Positions 38,482-51,070 of a DNA stretch of 64,000 nt are shown one piece after another. This stretch comes from Puffinus mauretanicus. Its lineage: Eukaryota > Chordata > Aves > Procellariiformes > Procellariidae. Location of the stretch: contig JAJKFH010003229.1 of the NCBI GenBank assembly GCA_023333565.1, positions 496,001-560,000 of the forward strand, read 5' to 3'. The position numbers were made by a program, and so were the translations under genes. Below the pieces are notes generated by a model. The model ran no database searches. It was not told the DNA's origin and worked only from the letters and a program-made list of their open reading frames with translations. Numbering within the stretch: the first letter of the stretch is position 1; each line of letters starts with the position of its first letter.

Positions 38482-39964
38482 CCAGCAACCAAGCATGACA
38501 CAGCCACTGGCTCACTCCCCCCTGGTGGGATGGGGGAGAGAATCAGAAGAGTAAAAGTGAGAAAACTCGTGGGTTGAGATAAAGACAGGTTAATAGGTAA
38601 AGCAAAAGCTGTGCATGCAAGCAAAGCAAAAAAAGGAATTCATTCACTGCTTCCCATGAGCAGGCAGGTGTTCAGCCACCTCCAGGAAAGCAGGGCTCCA
38701 TCACGCATAATGGTTGCTTGGGAAGACAAACGCCATCACTCCGAACGTCCCCCCTTCCTTCTTCCCCCAGTATTATATACTGAGCATGACATCATATGGT
38801 ATGGAATACCCTGTTGGGCCAGCTGTCCTGGCTATGCTCCCTCCCAGCTTTTTGTGCACCTGGCAGAGCATATGAAGCTGAAAAGTCCTTGACCAGTGTT
38901 AAACACTACTTAGCAACAACTAAAACATCAGTGTGTTATCAACAGTCTTCTCATACTAAATGCAAAACCTAGCACTATACCAGCTACTAGGAAGAAAATT
39001 AACTTTATCCCAGGCGAAACCAGGACATCATTCTAGGGTACTTAGACATATAACTTTATAATTTTCCATAAGGCAATTTCCCCACATTATTGCATTAAGA
39101 TATTTTTGATGCAGTTTGTATCCCATTCCTTCAAAGTCTTTGAATTTAACTTCACTTAGTAAAATCTTTGAGACATACCTCTTTGGTTCAAGATAGTCTA
39201 ACAAAGCACCTCACTTTCTCCAGAAGAGTTGTTTTTCATGACCTGTACCTTTTTGTGCACAAATGCACAAATATTATTTGCCAACTTTAGGATCAAATTT
39301 TGGAAATTTAAAGAGAAGTTTATCACAAACACCAAGTTCTGTACTAAAATACATTTTAAAATTATATAAAGACATCGTAATTAAAATTTCACAATAAAAA
39401 TAAACACATTTGATCAAATTTTCAGTAAAGGTCAATCATGAATTTGAACACTTTTTCAAACAAAGGTAAGCAAATGAGATTAACTGAGCATCCACTTAAG
39501 TGGGTCGTTTCAGGATGGTCTAATATCAACCCAGGGAAAAGACATTTCAGATATGTTTGGCTTTTAGTATGGGGTTTATTTCCAGAAGTTTTCAACCTAC
39601 CTAAAGTATATAAATAAAGCAACAGAATTTTCCTCCTACATTTTTTTTTCCATATAATTGTACAAAGCTCTGTCTTTTGGTTGCTCACAAGCACCCTGTG
39701 AATCGCAGATTACAGACTTTCAGAGAACTCTACAGAGAACAAATATAGGACAAAGGATGTCTTATTTTTCTGGTCTTTCTCTCGCTGTTTTCAGCAGGTA
39801 GTGGGACTGTATTTTACCTCTTATAGTTTCATACTGGCATTCATTGCTGTATCTAAACACCCCTTCCCTCCCACTGCATCATAGGACGATAATGTTACAG
39901 GGCTATATGAGGCCATGGAAACTAATTCTGGGAAGGATATCATATTAGCTTTGCTAAAATTTGT

Positions 39965-40150
39965 CTCCCATTAATCATGCCCATTAACATAAAAGCTTCA
40001 TTAACCTGACACTCTAGCAGGACATTTCCTGTTAGTGGCCGCTGAACAAATTATGGCTGACATCGGAATAAGGATAAAAGCAACACAGTTATCATCCGTA
40101 ACTATACCTTCCACACTGGGCAGAATAGCAGCTGCTTGTTGAAAGTTATG
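39965..40150. promoter_or_regulatory. Candidate enhancer with clustered homeodomain-type sites
   Basis: CATTAA occurs at 39969-39974, 39982-39987 and 39999-40004, with TAATCA beside the first. AACAAAT and CAGCTG follow within 150 bases. Such clusters are common in developmental enhancers of gene deserts, but they also arise by chance in AT-rich DNA. Confidence 0.25.
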
Positions 40151-42339
40151 TCTGAAAGGTGCAAGTGAAACAAAAGCAGAACCACAGCCTTATGTTTCAT
40201 CTTAAACACACCGATGGATCACCCAAATAGGGTAAGAGACTGGCTACCATTTCCAAGTCACTGCCTTTCACAGTTTTACCCCCAGTGCTGCTCCCTCCAT
40301 TATCCCTCACCAGAGGTACAGTTCAAAGCAAACCAGCAAGGTCCTACTGTAACCTCGCCAAGAGACCTTCAACTCCTCTACAAAGTAGTCTAATGCTTTT
40401 AAAGAGAAGAGGCTAGTGTGAAGCTGATTTTAATGCTGAAAATAATTGCATGTGATGTTTCAAGGTTTCTGAAGTAGAAAACCATGAGTATTCCAATCTA
40501 AATTCCTGGGGAACAAGTGCCATCTTTCACATAGTGCACTTCAGCATTTATAAGCTGTAAAACATTCTAGAATGTTAATTTTGTGAAAAGCTATTCTTTA
40601 CGACATATTTCTTGAAGAATATATTTGAACCCAGAAGAATGAAAAGAGAAAAACAAAAAATAAAGACTGGGAAAGCATGTCAGGGAAAGGAAAAATATAC
40701 GTATTTTGTTAATGTAAATTTTTTTAGAAAAACTTTTATGGATAAGGATCGTAGAATTGTAATACATGCTAATACTAAGAAATAAAAGAATTTGATTTGA
40801 AACAGCCAGAAAAAATATGTCAGACAAATAGGGAAAACTATTATTGAAATAGTGAGAGAGAAGAGACAGCTGCATTCAAATTCAGAAAAGCCTCAGACTC
40901 CAAGCTGAGAAATTATTTAGATATTTGAGAGGCTAGAGAGGACAAAGACTGTCTACAGATATATTTTTTTAAAAACTGTGTAATGCTTTCAGGTTAAGAA
41001 AGCAAGCAAACCAGGATGTGTCCAACTCTGACCATTTAACCAAATGCTATCCATTGTAGGAAAGGCCAACAGGAAAAAAAAGTGCATAAAGGGTAGGTAA
41101 CAATAAAAACAACAGTACAAGAGATCATGCCCTTGTCAGATTTAATATAATGCCTGCTACAACTTTCAGTAAAGTTGCTCTCCTGTGTGATAAGGTTTAA
41201 GACATGATTGAAGTTTTTGTTGTTTCCCTACTCTTAAATGTCAGACTAAGGCAACAGAGAGACCCATTTCTAATAAACAGGGAGACTGTAAGATAGACAA
41301 TTAACCAGCCAATGTAACAAGGAAGAATTTGCAACTGCAGCCCTTCCTCATAAATATCATGCCTTCACATAGCATGCCATACAGCACAGTGGCAGCACAC
41401 AAATGTAAAGTTGCTATTTTTAATAGGTCTCATAAAATTACTGTATCACAGAGATCAGCCTTTTGGTGCCTATTAAATATTAACTTACAAAGTTAACTGA
41501 ACTATTTATGTAAGTTTTCTAACCAACTTGATTGAAGATATTGACACTGATCATCTTTTATAATTATGGGTGTTATTCAATTACACCACTTTTTCTAGAC
41601 TGCCATAGGATGGCATGTTGTTTTCCTCCATTAGAATTTCTAATCCAGAACTACATTTTGGGAAATGTGTACAGCATTTTATTCAGGAAGGCTCCTAACC
41701 ATTGAGAGTATCTAGAATACAAACAGTGAGGCATTTCTTAGCCAAAAATGTGTTGAATAATTTATGAAAATCGTTCTTGGTCTGAAGGTTGTACAAAGTA
41801 TTTAATAATTTTAAAATGTCCACTTGTCTCGATTTGATCAATGACTCTTTCTATTGCTCAAATGGTTAAAAATGTTCCTTCTATTTAATTTTCCAGTTAT
41901 AGCTCTTCAAAGTATAAATTATCAGTATTTTCTCAGAAAAAAATCAGGTAATGGAAAGCCTCTCTATAGAATACCTCAAATGTGATCAAAATATCCATCA
42001 CTAAATAGCTTGCATATCACATTCAAACTAGTTATACAGTATTGGACATACAATACTGAATCTTTTTAAAGGATGTGTTTTTATTTTGGAGCATTTCCTT
42101 TGGTTTTGCTATCTTACTTCACTACCCTCTCTTCCCCTCACTGTGTATTTCAAAATCAATTTTGTAGTAATAACATAGCTAAAGAGAATGCAACACGTGT
42201 CTTGTTTGATTCTGTGCTCAGACAAAATAAAAGTAATTCTTATTGTTTTCTTCACAGTTTGCTGAGAGGCTGTGATATACAATCCTTACCCTCAGGGAAA
42301 GGTGATGAAAGAGTTAACTAGAATAATTACAACAAAAAA

Positions 42340-42355
42340 GCAGTGCATGCACTGC
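42340..42355. repeat. Perfect 16-bp palindrome
   Basis: GCAGTGCATGCACTGC is its own reverse complement, with an alternating purine-pyrimidine core (GTGCATGCAC). Confidence 0.9.
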
Positions 42356-43421
42356 AAATACATACACAAAATAGCTGAGTTTTTTTCCACAAGAAAAAAG
42401 CAATTATCACTCATAGACAATGGCTAAAATTTTCAAATTCCAATCTAAACTTCAAGTTTGTATTGAGATAAAAAGGTAGGAAGAAAGAATGTTCCTGATA
42501 AGAATGCTTTAAATAAATTGTTGCAATTTTCTTCATCTATTCTTCATTGATTAAAATTATTTTTATGGCGTATAGAACCAGAGAAAATCTGAATATGATG
42601 TCTTACAATGCATATAATGAATCAGTAGCAAACCACAGTCTGCACTATTCATGCAATGTTTGCTTGCTTACAGTGTGTTCTTGTAATAGTTTCACAGAGA
42701 GAAACAAACAGGCTCCACAGAGACAAAATGTATGTTTTGAGATCTGCTTTGTTTGTTACTCAAGTATCTTAGAAAAACATATGTCCAGTGCTGTATGAGA
42801 TTAGAATATTGCCTATGCCGAGACTTACTTGTGTTAGGCCTGAATTTTAACTTGAAATGTTCCTCACCAAGACCTTAGCTGAACAATCATTGCCAATCAG
42901 GCTCAACATTTATGAAATACTTTCTATTGGATAACTTCTTCATAAGACTGCCCCTGTCTTTGGTGATTAGGTCTTTCCTCCTGAGAAAACTTGCTCGGCT
43001 CCCCACAGGGTATAGGACCATAGCAACAGGGCACAATGTCCTTGATGCTCCCACCTGGAAGGGGGCTTTCCCGGGTAACCCAGTGAAACTGTGTTACTCA
43101 AGCAGCAAGAAAACTTCATGGACTACAATTTCATAACTAAACAGGCAGCCTGGGAATAGGAAGAGCCTCTTTCCTCCTCTTGTGCCACGAAGGGTTGGCT
43201 GTAAAGGCTGTCTACTGTATTCAAAGCATCCTCTTGTCAAAGGATGATGAATGATGATAAAAAGAAGAAAAGTAAGCCTTTCCTTAGGTGTAACTATGTG
43301 CCCTCCATTTCCCTTGTCAAGGGGGTTTTATTCTCACCAAGCTGCCTTTCAGACTATCACAATTAGGTTTTAAAGCAATTTGTATGCATAAGTTGAAAAT
43401 ATTACTTCAAATTAACTTCCA

Positions 43422-43658
43422 GAGGCACTGTGGTGCAATCAACAGGGTGCTAGATTGGGACACAGGGACCAGTTTAATTCTGGTTTTGCTATTGGCCTGA
43501 TGGGTAACCTTGAGCAAGACACTTCACATCTGTGGGCTCCTATTAATCTTTTAATCTATTTAAATTGTAAGGTCTTGGGGAGGGCATTGTCCCTTGCTTT
43601 GTGTTTGTATGGTATTTAGCACAGTAGGACCTGCTGTAATATGCTGCTGCTGTAATTC
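43422..43658 (+). mobile_element. MIR-like CORE-SINE
   Basis: This looks like a tRNA-derived SINE in plus orientation. The head (GTGGTGCAATCAACAGGG; CCAGTTTAATTCTGG) recalls pol III A and B boxes. The middle (GGTAACCTTGAGCAAGACACTTCA) matches the CORE region of MIR elements ('tgaccttgggcaagtcacttaac'). The tail (TTGTAAGGTCTTGGGGAGGGCA then TTTGTATGGTATTTAGCACAGTAGGA) resembles the 3' end of old amniote MIR/CORE-SINE types. It is about 237 bp, nearly full length and strongly diverged, so it is ancient. The exact subfamily is not known to me. Confidence 0.75.
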
Positions 43659-45656
43659 ATAAAACTGAACAGCTAATAAGAAAAAGCAAATGGGTCTAAG
43701 AGACCATACAGAGTTTCACAATTACTAAGGACAGAACCGGACCCAAAGGATTATTAGGTTTTATTATGCAATGAGATTCAGACCAGACATTTTATAGGCA
43801 GTTAAACTCATCTGCAAATTAATTTACAAACATGCAGTCTTCTTATTACCATATTATTAAAAAAAAAAAAAATCCTAGAAAGCAATGTGATGTCTGTCCC
43901 TCCCCTTTTAAGTTTATTTTCTAAACTAACAAACCGAAAGATTCCCTCTTCCTCCTGGTTCAGCCACCAGCCTTGAAAAGTCAAACTGAAAATCAAATTA
44001 GATTCTCTCTGTCTAAAACGTGATCAATACAAGTAATGACTGCACTTTCAGCACACTTGACATGCAGTTTACCACTGCTAATCATGCATGAGCCAGAAAA
44101 TAAATTGGGGATCCTACCATAACAACCCTGTACCACTCATAGCAAAAATTGATACCAGAACTGATAGAGAGGACTCAATTATTCCTTTCCATGCACACAC
44201 TGCTGTCTCTGCAAGGGTATCCAAGGAGAGCTGTTGGCCCATATGACAGAAATATATTGACAGTGAGAGGCTGCCGATTTTTATATATAGGCAAGTCACT
44301 TTTCTCACATATCCACTGTTAAAATTAGCATGCACAATGCTATATAACATAGGTTGAATGTAAATGATTGCAGAGGAGTCCCTCAGTTTAGGCTTGCTTT
44401 AAGCAGAAAGCATGCAGATCATTCTCAACATACTTTCAAGTCTAAATGCCTAATAGCAAGTATGAAACCACACTATGAAATAGAGTAGCCAAGAGAACCT
44501 GTGAAACTGTATAAATGCATTTATTAACAACAGATTTTCTATTTTGATATGACTGTACTGAAATGTTGCGGATTCATTCAATGCTGCAGTCTTATCTAGA
44601 ATATCTGTTCTTACCAAAGACAATGGGTATTTCTGCTCATTTGTAACAAAACCAAAGAGGAGTTTATCTGAATAAATTGAATGGCAGTGCTAAATGAAAA
44701 AGTACTTACTGAAAAGAAAGCACAGAAAGGATAAAAGTTACCACATTCCAGGAATACAAAATCAATTTCTGGCAATCTCAATTTTAAATTCCTAACAAAA
44801 CAAATTTTACATATACATTCTTTCTGAAGCAATGCCATAAATCATTAACTGCAAGTAAAACAGGTTGGTCCCTGACACTGTTTATTAAATACATAAAACT
44901 TTTTGTAAAATGCAGAGTAAGTTGGAGGCCTATTTAAATGACTACTTTTTTAAATGCTAAAGAATATGTTTCTCATAATCTGAAACTCTTCTGAATCTCT
45001 TCTTAGGAATACAGGTTTTTAAACTTTCTAGGGAGGGTCGTATGGAAATAGCACTTAAACAGGCAGTTTCTAGATACTACAGCAACATCTGCCAGCTCAG
45101 TTTTGCTCTGTGCTAGTCTGATGTCCTGACTCCTTGCTTGGGTGAACCAAGTTCTGTGAAGAGACGAGAGGCAGGGAATTAAAAGTGACCAACAAAATAA
45201 CATAAAGAAACACCTTGGCATACAAACACTGAGTATGGAAGCAGGCTATTCCTCCGAGAATCTGTGGGATGATCCTATTGTCCTTGATTCTTCTGTCAGA
45301 ATTTGTCCCTTACTTCACACTTAGAGTTTGAATATAGTTTTCCTAAGGTTTAATTATTCCATTTTAGCTTCAGGGGTCACTCAATAGATGGCTACCTTGT
45401 TTCATATGATGTCATCAAAAAATTATTTTTCCATATCTGAGTATTTAGATGCAATTTTTTGCTAGATTTCTCTGCTTTTACTATTGTCTTTCCCAAACGC
45501 TACCATACTACTAACCCCAAAGGTACAACAGAAATAAATTAACTTTAATAAAGCTCCATGTCCATTATTACACACCACTCTATCACCCACCTTTTAAAGG
45601 TTGTTAGACAACTCAGCATAAAAACTACAGCTATGTCACATTTTCTTTCTAGTTAG
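43659..45656. other. Gene-free stretch
   Basis: Nothing stands out except an A run at about 43859-43872. Confidence 0.6.
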
Positions 45657-46396
45657 ACATAGAACATACATAGAATGGTTGAGGTCGGAAGGGACGGCTG
45701 GAGGTCCTCTGGTCCAAGCATCCTGTTCAAGCAGGGTCACCTAGAGTGCCTGGAGTTGCCCAGGACCATGTCCAGATGTCTTTTGAATATCTCCATGGAT
45801 GGAGACTCCACAATCTCCCTGGGCAACCCGTCCCAGTGCTCAGTCACCCTCACAGTAAAAAAACGTTTCCTGATGTTCAGAGGGAACCTCCTGTGTTTCA
45901 GTTTGTGCCCACTGCCTCTGGTCCTGTCACTGGGCACCACTGGAAAGAGCCTGGCTCCATCCTCTTTGCAGCCTCCCTTCAGGTATTTATATACATTGAT
46001 AAGATATGCTCCCCAAGCGTTCCCTTGTCTAGGCTGAACAGTTCCAGCGCTCTCAGCCTTTCCTTACAGGTGAGATGCTCCAGTCCCTTAATCATCTCAG
46101 TGGCCTGTCACTGGACTCTCTCCAGTATGTCCATGTCTACCTTGTACTGGGGAGCCCAGAACTGGACACTGCACTCCAGGTGTGGCCTCACCAGTGCAGA
46201 GGGGAACGATCAACTTCCTCCACTGCTGGCAACACTCCTCCTAATGCAGCCCAGGATACCATTAGCCACCTTTGCAGCAAGGGCACATTTCTGGCTCATT
46301 TTCAACCTGGTGCCCACCAGGAACTCCAGCTCCTTTTCTGCAAAGTTGCTTCTCAGCCAGTCGGCCCCCAGCAATACCGGTGCATGGGGTAGTTCT
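45657..46396 (-). mobile_element. CR1 LINE 3' fragment, minus strand
   Basis: The antisense CR1 3' end starts with CATAGAATGGTTGAGG, the complement of the octamer tail and 3' UTR. It then runs back through the end of ORF2. On the minus strand the frame 45940-45737 reads the CR1 C-terminus ([28 protein letters not shown]), and homology to the RT end goes on to about 46396 (TGCACCGGTATTGC, complement of the YRL block). It is about 740 bp and 5'-truncated, as is usual for CR1. It is of a different subfamily and less decayed than the copy at 28530-30560. The 217- and 120-codon plus-strand frames here are antisense artefacts. Confidence 0.95.
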
Positions 46397-47379
46397 TAGT
46401 TGTAGAGTAAACTAAACATTTTAAAACATTTGTCATACATGGAAGTAGTGCTCTGAATTTCTTAAAGATCTGATCTTAAACCAGGTAAGTTCTCTCTTTT
46501 AAATGTAACAGAATTTTCCTGAATAGTATAAAAAAATGTTGCTGGTATCCACCTCATGACAAAGATGAGCAAGCTTTGACAGCCAGAAGTAGAAATCCTC
46601 ATAATAATCATACCTCTATGAGATCCGAAGTGTAATTTTCTCTGGGAAAGATAACTTACTAGTTTCAGTGTGTTGGACATTTTGGGGGTTGACATGTATT
46701 AGAGTTTTAAAATCCCCTTAGAGTTTCTAAAACTAATATCTACTATTCCATTATTGCCACTAGACAACAGATTCGAGGTATTGTTTTTACACAGCTTTAA
46801 TTGTTTGAAACCGAAAGTTTCTTTCTTTCCTCTAGTGTTTCACATTTATCCACATTCAGCTTCCTTCAGCTTCCCCATCGTCATAACCTTCTGGAACATA
46901 CACAGTTGCTTAATGAAAGCAGGATTTTTTTTTTTAGCCAAACAAAGTATTTGATACTGGTGGGGGCTGTTCCCCAAAGGGACAAAAAAGAAGCATAATA
47001 TTAGCTTGCTTACATGACTACTTTTGTGATTTTATCCACTCTTGAACAGTAACTGTTCCAAGGTATTAATGATAGACTGCTAAACTGTTCTCAAGTAATC
47101 CTACTTTCTCACTTTAGGTATCTCTCAATTTAAAATAAGAGTATTTTTTTTACACATATTATTTGTAATAGTTTTGGCCCCAAATACTCCACTTTCTGTA
47201 AGTTCTATAAGTATAAATAATGTATATTTGCAAAAAAACCACCACCTTATAGGAAGAGTTTTAAAATATATTTTTCAGCAAGGAAACAATAAGATCATCT
47301 CCGTGTAGAAGCACTACAGCAAATCCTATATTTCTATACTATAAGTTCATTAATTATAAGTATACTGAGATTTTGCAAA
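46397..47379. other. Gene-free stretch
   Basis: I see no gene or assignable repeat. Confidence 0.55.
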
Positions 47380-47530
47380 TAATCCTTTTGGATGAAATTC
47401 TGATCTTATTAAAGTTAACCAATTTTTTCCTCAGTGAGGCTCAGATTTCACACATTGGCTGCATGGGCTTTATTTATTACAGTGGATTTATGCATATACA
47501 AAACAGTTCTGAAGATCAGGCCGTTAAGCA
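47380..47530. repeat. Possible ancient amniote repeat with imperfect inverted ends
   Basis: GATGAAATTCTGATC (47389 onward) is matched in imperfect inverted form by GCTCAGATTTCAC about 45 bases later. It is followed by GCATGGGCTTTATT, CAGTGGATTTATGC and GAAGATCAGGCC. The order and words recall a very old repeat common in turtles, crocodilians and birds. The match is by eye and from memory, and no family name is claimed. Confidence 0.4.
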
Positions 47531-50500
47531 AGGATATACTATAACCTATTCAATTATTCAAGCTAGAAATTGATTCTGGTGCAATACTGTCAGCTTGTCT
47601 CTATTTTACATCAGGTAATTCAACTCATGCAGGATAAGTATGAAATTCAAAGTAAACAAACTCTCTTTTTAAACTTCAGTGATTTCAGATGTTCTAAGAA
47701 CAGTGAGCACAAACAGTTTGCAGGTATTAGAAGTGCTATTATCCTGAAGCGTATAAGCAGAATCCTAAGAAAAATCCCACAGAAACATATTCATGGTAAA
47801 AAAAGAATTTATTATTTCTACTAAATTTTATATTTCTGAACTCAGGCTGGAATTTGAATTGAAAATATATTACATACTATACTTTTGATAGGTAAATAAT
47901 GGGCACATCTTCAAATACAAACCTCCCTCAAAAAAAAAAAAAAAAAAAAAAAAGGAAAGCAAAGAAAGAAAGCTATTGTTTATCATAATAAAACAATTTT
48001 GCAAACCCAAAAAGATTCCAAAAAAGCTTGGGTGAACTTCAGACCAACATCTAATCAGTTGGGTGCATATGCACTCTGAAGCATTTGACCTTTGCCTGTC
48101 ATTAGTTTATACCATCTTCTCCCATCATGGGAAACAGCAAGGTACCTATAAAAATTCCCATCAGCAGCACTGAAATAATTCCCTCCTCATGTGATTTCTC
48201 TGATTTAATGGCCATGGAAAGTTCCATAAGGTCATTAAACCCCTGTAGTTTCTAGCATCCTTCAAATGCCATAGAAACCAAGATTCTATGGACAGTAAAA
48301 TAGTTACCCATTACCCTCTACTTCTCTGCTACTCATGTCTTGCTTTTGACATTGCTAGGATGACAGAAAATATTTTTCCTGCCCAAAATCACCTTTTTGT
48401 ACCTGTCCCTGAAAGTTTTATGAAGCCATCCATTACCATCAGCTCATACTAGGGAAAAAGAACTGACTCAGTTAATGTGATTAGGGTCATGAAAGATCTG
48501 CAAAACGGTCACATTATTCCCACTTCATGTTCAGAATTACAGCTGCTTAATTTTCTAAGAAGAAATGGCAGGGAGTGTTATTTGGTTGTTTTTACTACTA
48601 TTGCCTATTCTGTGGAGAGTATATAAACTTCAAAATGAACAACTATGCCATAAAATAGCAAGTCCAGTTCTTTTTATAGGAAGACCTATATAGGAGAACT
48701 TTGTTCAGGCTGAAAACACTTAAAACCACAACTCTTTTAGATGGAGCATAATTCCACTTGCTATATAGGAACAACATGTAACAAGTAAAACTGTACAAGT
48801 TCTTCCCATCAACCCTATATGATCACTTCCCATGACTCCTTCCATGAGGAGAATCTCGTACAGCTAATGTGAAATATTTTACAAGGCATTTATAATTGGA
48901 AATTCTCTAGTACTACTAGAATAATTTCCCTTAGTTACATCATATTTATTTTCTTTTAGGTGAGACTGCAGAAACCTAGAAATCATAAGATAGAGCTCTA
49001 CATGAATTTTCAGCGATATATATTCACATAGATGAAAAATATGTAAATGAGATAGATATATACGCACGCATACAAATTTTCTTTTTCATAGGCATTGAAA
49101 ATGCATACATGTTGTGTGCTGTTGCTTGTAAAAGTGCTGTTGACATAACAGTACTGAACAAATTCAGTATCTGCTAGCAGGCACGTTCTTACAGGGGACC
49201 CCACAGCAACAGGAAGCTCCAAAAGTATTTTGCGCAGCATTGTAGTGTTGAACATTATTTATAAGCATACATGCAGCAAAAACACCACAACTTTCAAATA
49301 TAGACTATAATCCTTCCTTTTTTAAGTGATCTTAAGCTGCAAAACGTGGATGTAAATAATCTAATAAATTTCAAAATGTTAGGCATATTAGTAACTGAAA
49401 AGGCAAAGATGTAACTTAATTCATATAAACCATATTGCAGGTAGGAAGATGAGACAGGCCTTGTAAAATAGTACTTTGTCAGTTATCCCTCTAATAACAT
49501 TATTACAGGAAGCACGTGGGTTTGCTTTAGTAAAAACCAACCGCCATAAATTACATTCTTCTATCACTAAAAATTCAAGCAGTTGTCTTACTTCAAGAAA
49601 GAACAAAAATATAAGATGAGCCAAAGATATTTTAAAAGATAATCTTTAAAAATGAGTTAAAAAAAAGTGTTACTATTGCTACCTTGTACTGGACACCGTT
49701 TTCCTCTCTACCACAGGACCCTTGCCCTTGACTCATCTTTCAGAAAATCAAAGAGGCAACATGCACACACACATCTAAGAATGGTTATGCAAACTAGATA
49801 AGCCAACTGCTTGGCAACGTGGTTATTTCAGAGGTACTTCCATCAGGAAAGGGGGCTAAGACTGAGCAGCACTACGCTCTCATGTTGTGTGCTTGGATGA
49901 ACAGCTCCTTGGGGAGCCCCCCTAGCACATGCAGTCAAAAGAGGGATTGGAGGCAGAACAACACTTCTGATGCTTATCTCATCTCCCCATGGCCTCCTCC
50001 ACTGCCGCAAGTAAATGCAAGTGAAGACTAAAGTAATTGTTTGAAAATACTCCAGCACAGATCTGAAAGTTTGCGTTCATAGCAGAAGTTCCCCCACCTA
50101 GGAAGAAAAGCCCTAGAATAATTATTGGGGAAAGACCAATTAAACAGAGCACAGGTCTATATGCTCTACAAATATTCCAACAAACAAATTGTTTGGTATT
50201 TCCGTGCCAAAATGGGAAGTGGAAGTCTGTATGGTTTGGGGTTTGTTTTTATAAGCCCCAAGATGTATACAAATATTTGATTGCACTTAATGCAAGTGTC
50301 TTTAACATGGTAGAAAAAGTGAGAGAAAACATTGTCTTTTCATTCCTTCATTACACCATGTCAGAGTCCAATTCTCTCTCACCAGGGTCTTTGAGATATT
50401 CCATGCATGGAGATCGTAACATTTAATATCAAATTTACTTATTTGAAGATATTTGATGTTACGTGGAATTTCTGATTTAGCAGAGAGATACAAAATATAC

Positions 50501-50610
50501 TGAAAACACAATACAAATGTAAGTTACACATAGCAAAATATAGCAATTCCAGTACACAATTCAATCACAATACCAATGTGATTCACAATAATATGCTTAC
50601 TGTCAAGACA
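47531..50610. other. Gene-free stretch
   Basis: It contains a 24-A run (47931-47954). I see no exon, RNA gene or recognised transposon. Confidence 0.55.
47931..47954. repeat. Run of 24 A
   Basis: An uninterrupted A run is followed by GGAAAGCAAAGAAAGAAAGC. There is no recognisable retrocopy upstream. Confidence 0.85.
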
Positions 50611-51070
50611 CTGGGTGTGTCCAATCTCCAGGAAGGAACCCAGCTCAAGCCCGTTGCACTCTTCAAAATTATTTTGCTAGTTGTCTAGTTTTAATACTCT
50701 GTCAGGCTGAGCCACATATTCACTCCCATCCCATGCTGGTCTGGCTAACTCAGGGAGACATTCACACTCTTAATAAACTCAGGGAGAAACATGTACACGA
50801 CCACCTGATCAACTCAACTGTTGATAATCATTTATCTTAAACAAAGGCCCGCCCTCTGGTCCCCTTTGTGGTAAAATAAAGTCAGCTTCTTTGCAACAGC
50901 TGTGGTCAGTCACACCCTGCATTATCCTCTGAGCTTCATGGGCACAACGCCCTTGCCCATCTCGTCTGAGCCTTCTTCCATCGTAGGAGTTTATTCAGTG
51001 AGTCACGTTCCACCCCTCGGGGTTTAGTCAGTCACACACCGCTGTTTGCATGAGCTCAGAATGCACCTGC
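50611..51070. repeat. Candidate unrecognised LTR-like segment
   Basis: This block is richer in GC and more ordered than its surroundings. It has a doubled AACTCAGGGAGA (50748 and 50777 areas), an AAAATAAAG signal (about 50874), and repeated CAGTCACAC / GTCAGTCACACA and GAGTCACG words after it, as in an R-U5 region. I found no sure TG...CA ends or target duplication, so the call rests on composition and layout only. Confidence 0.3.

Larger units (their letters stand above)
37953..39032 (-). mobile_element. Outer solo ERV LTR, minus strand, split by a nested LTR
   Basis: LTR sequence occupies 37958-37981 and 38487-39027, with near-matching 5-bp flanks CCATT (37953-37957) and TCATT (39028-39032). 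On the minus strand it runs from TGTCCTGGTTTCGCC to CCACGACA, about 565 bp without the insert. It carries TGATGTCA in the CRE position (minus strand, 38794-38787). It belongs to the same long type as 20759-21344 and 61706-62281. The insert lies 24 bases from its U5 end and duplicates CCAGC of this LTR. No retroviral coding sequence is present. Confidence 0.93.
39033..43421. other. Gene-free stretch with possible conserved non-coding DNA
   Basis: I see no exon or clear transposon. The part 39890-40200 looks less like neutral AT-rich DNA: it has three CATTAA sites (39969, 39982, 39999), an AACAAAT SOX-like site and a CAGCTG E-box. A perfect 16-bp palindrome lies at 42340-42355. Conservation cannot be judged from one sequence. 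Confidence 0.45.

Noticed and set aside
45675..46399. Plus-strand frames of 120 and 217 codons
   Set aside because: Antisense to a CR1 3' fragment whose minus-strand frame has the true CR1 C-terminal motifs.
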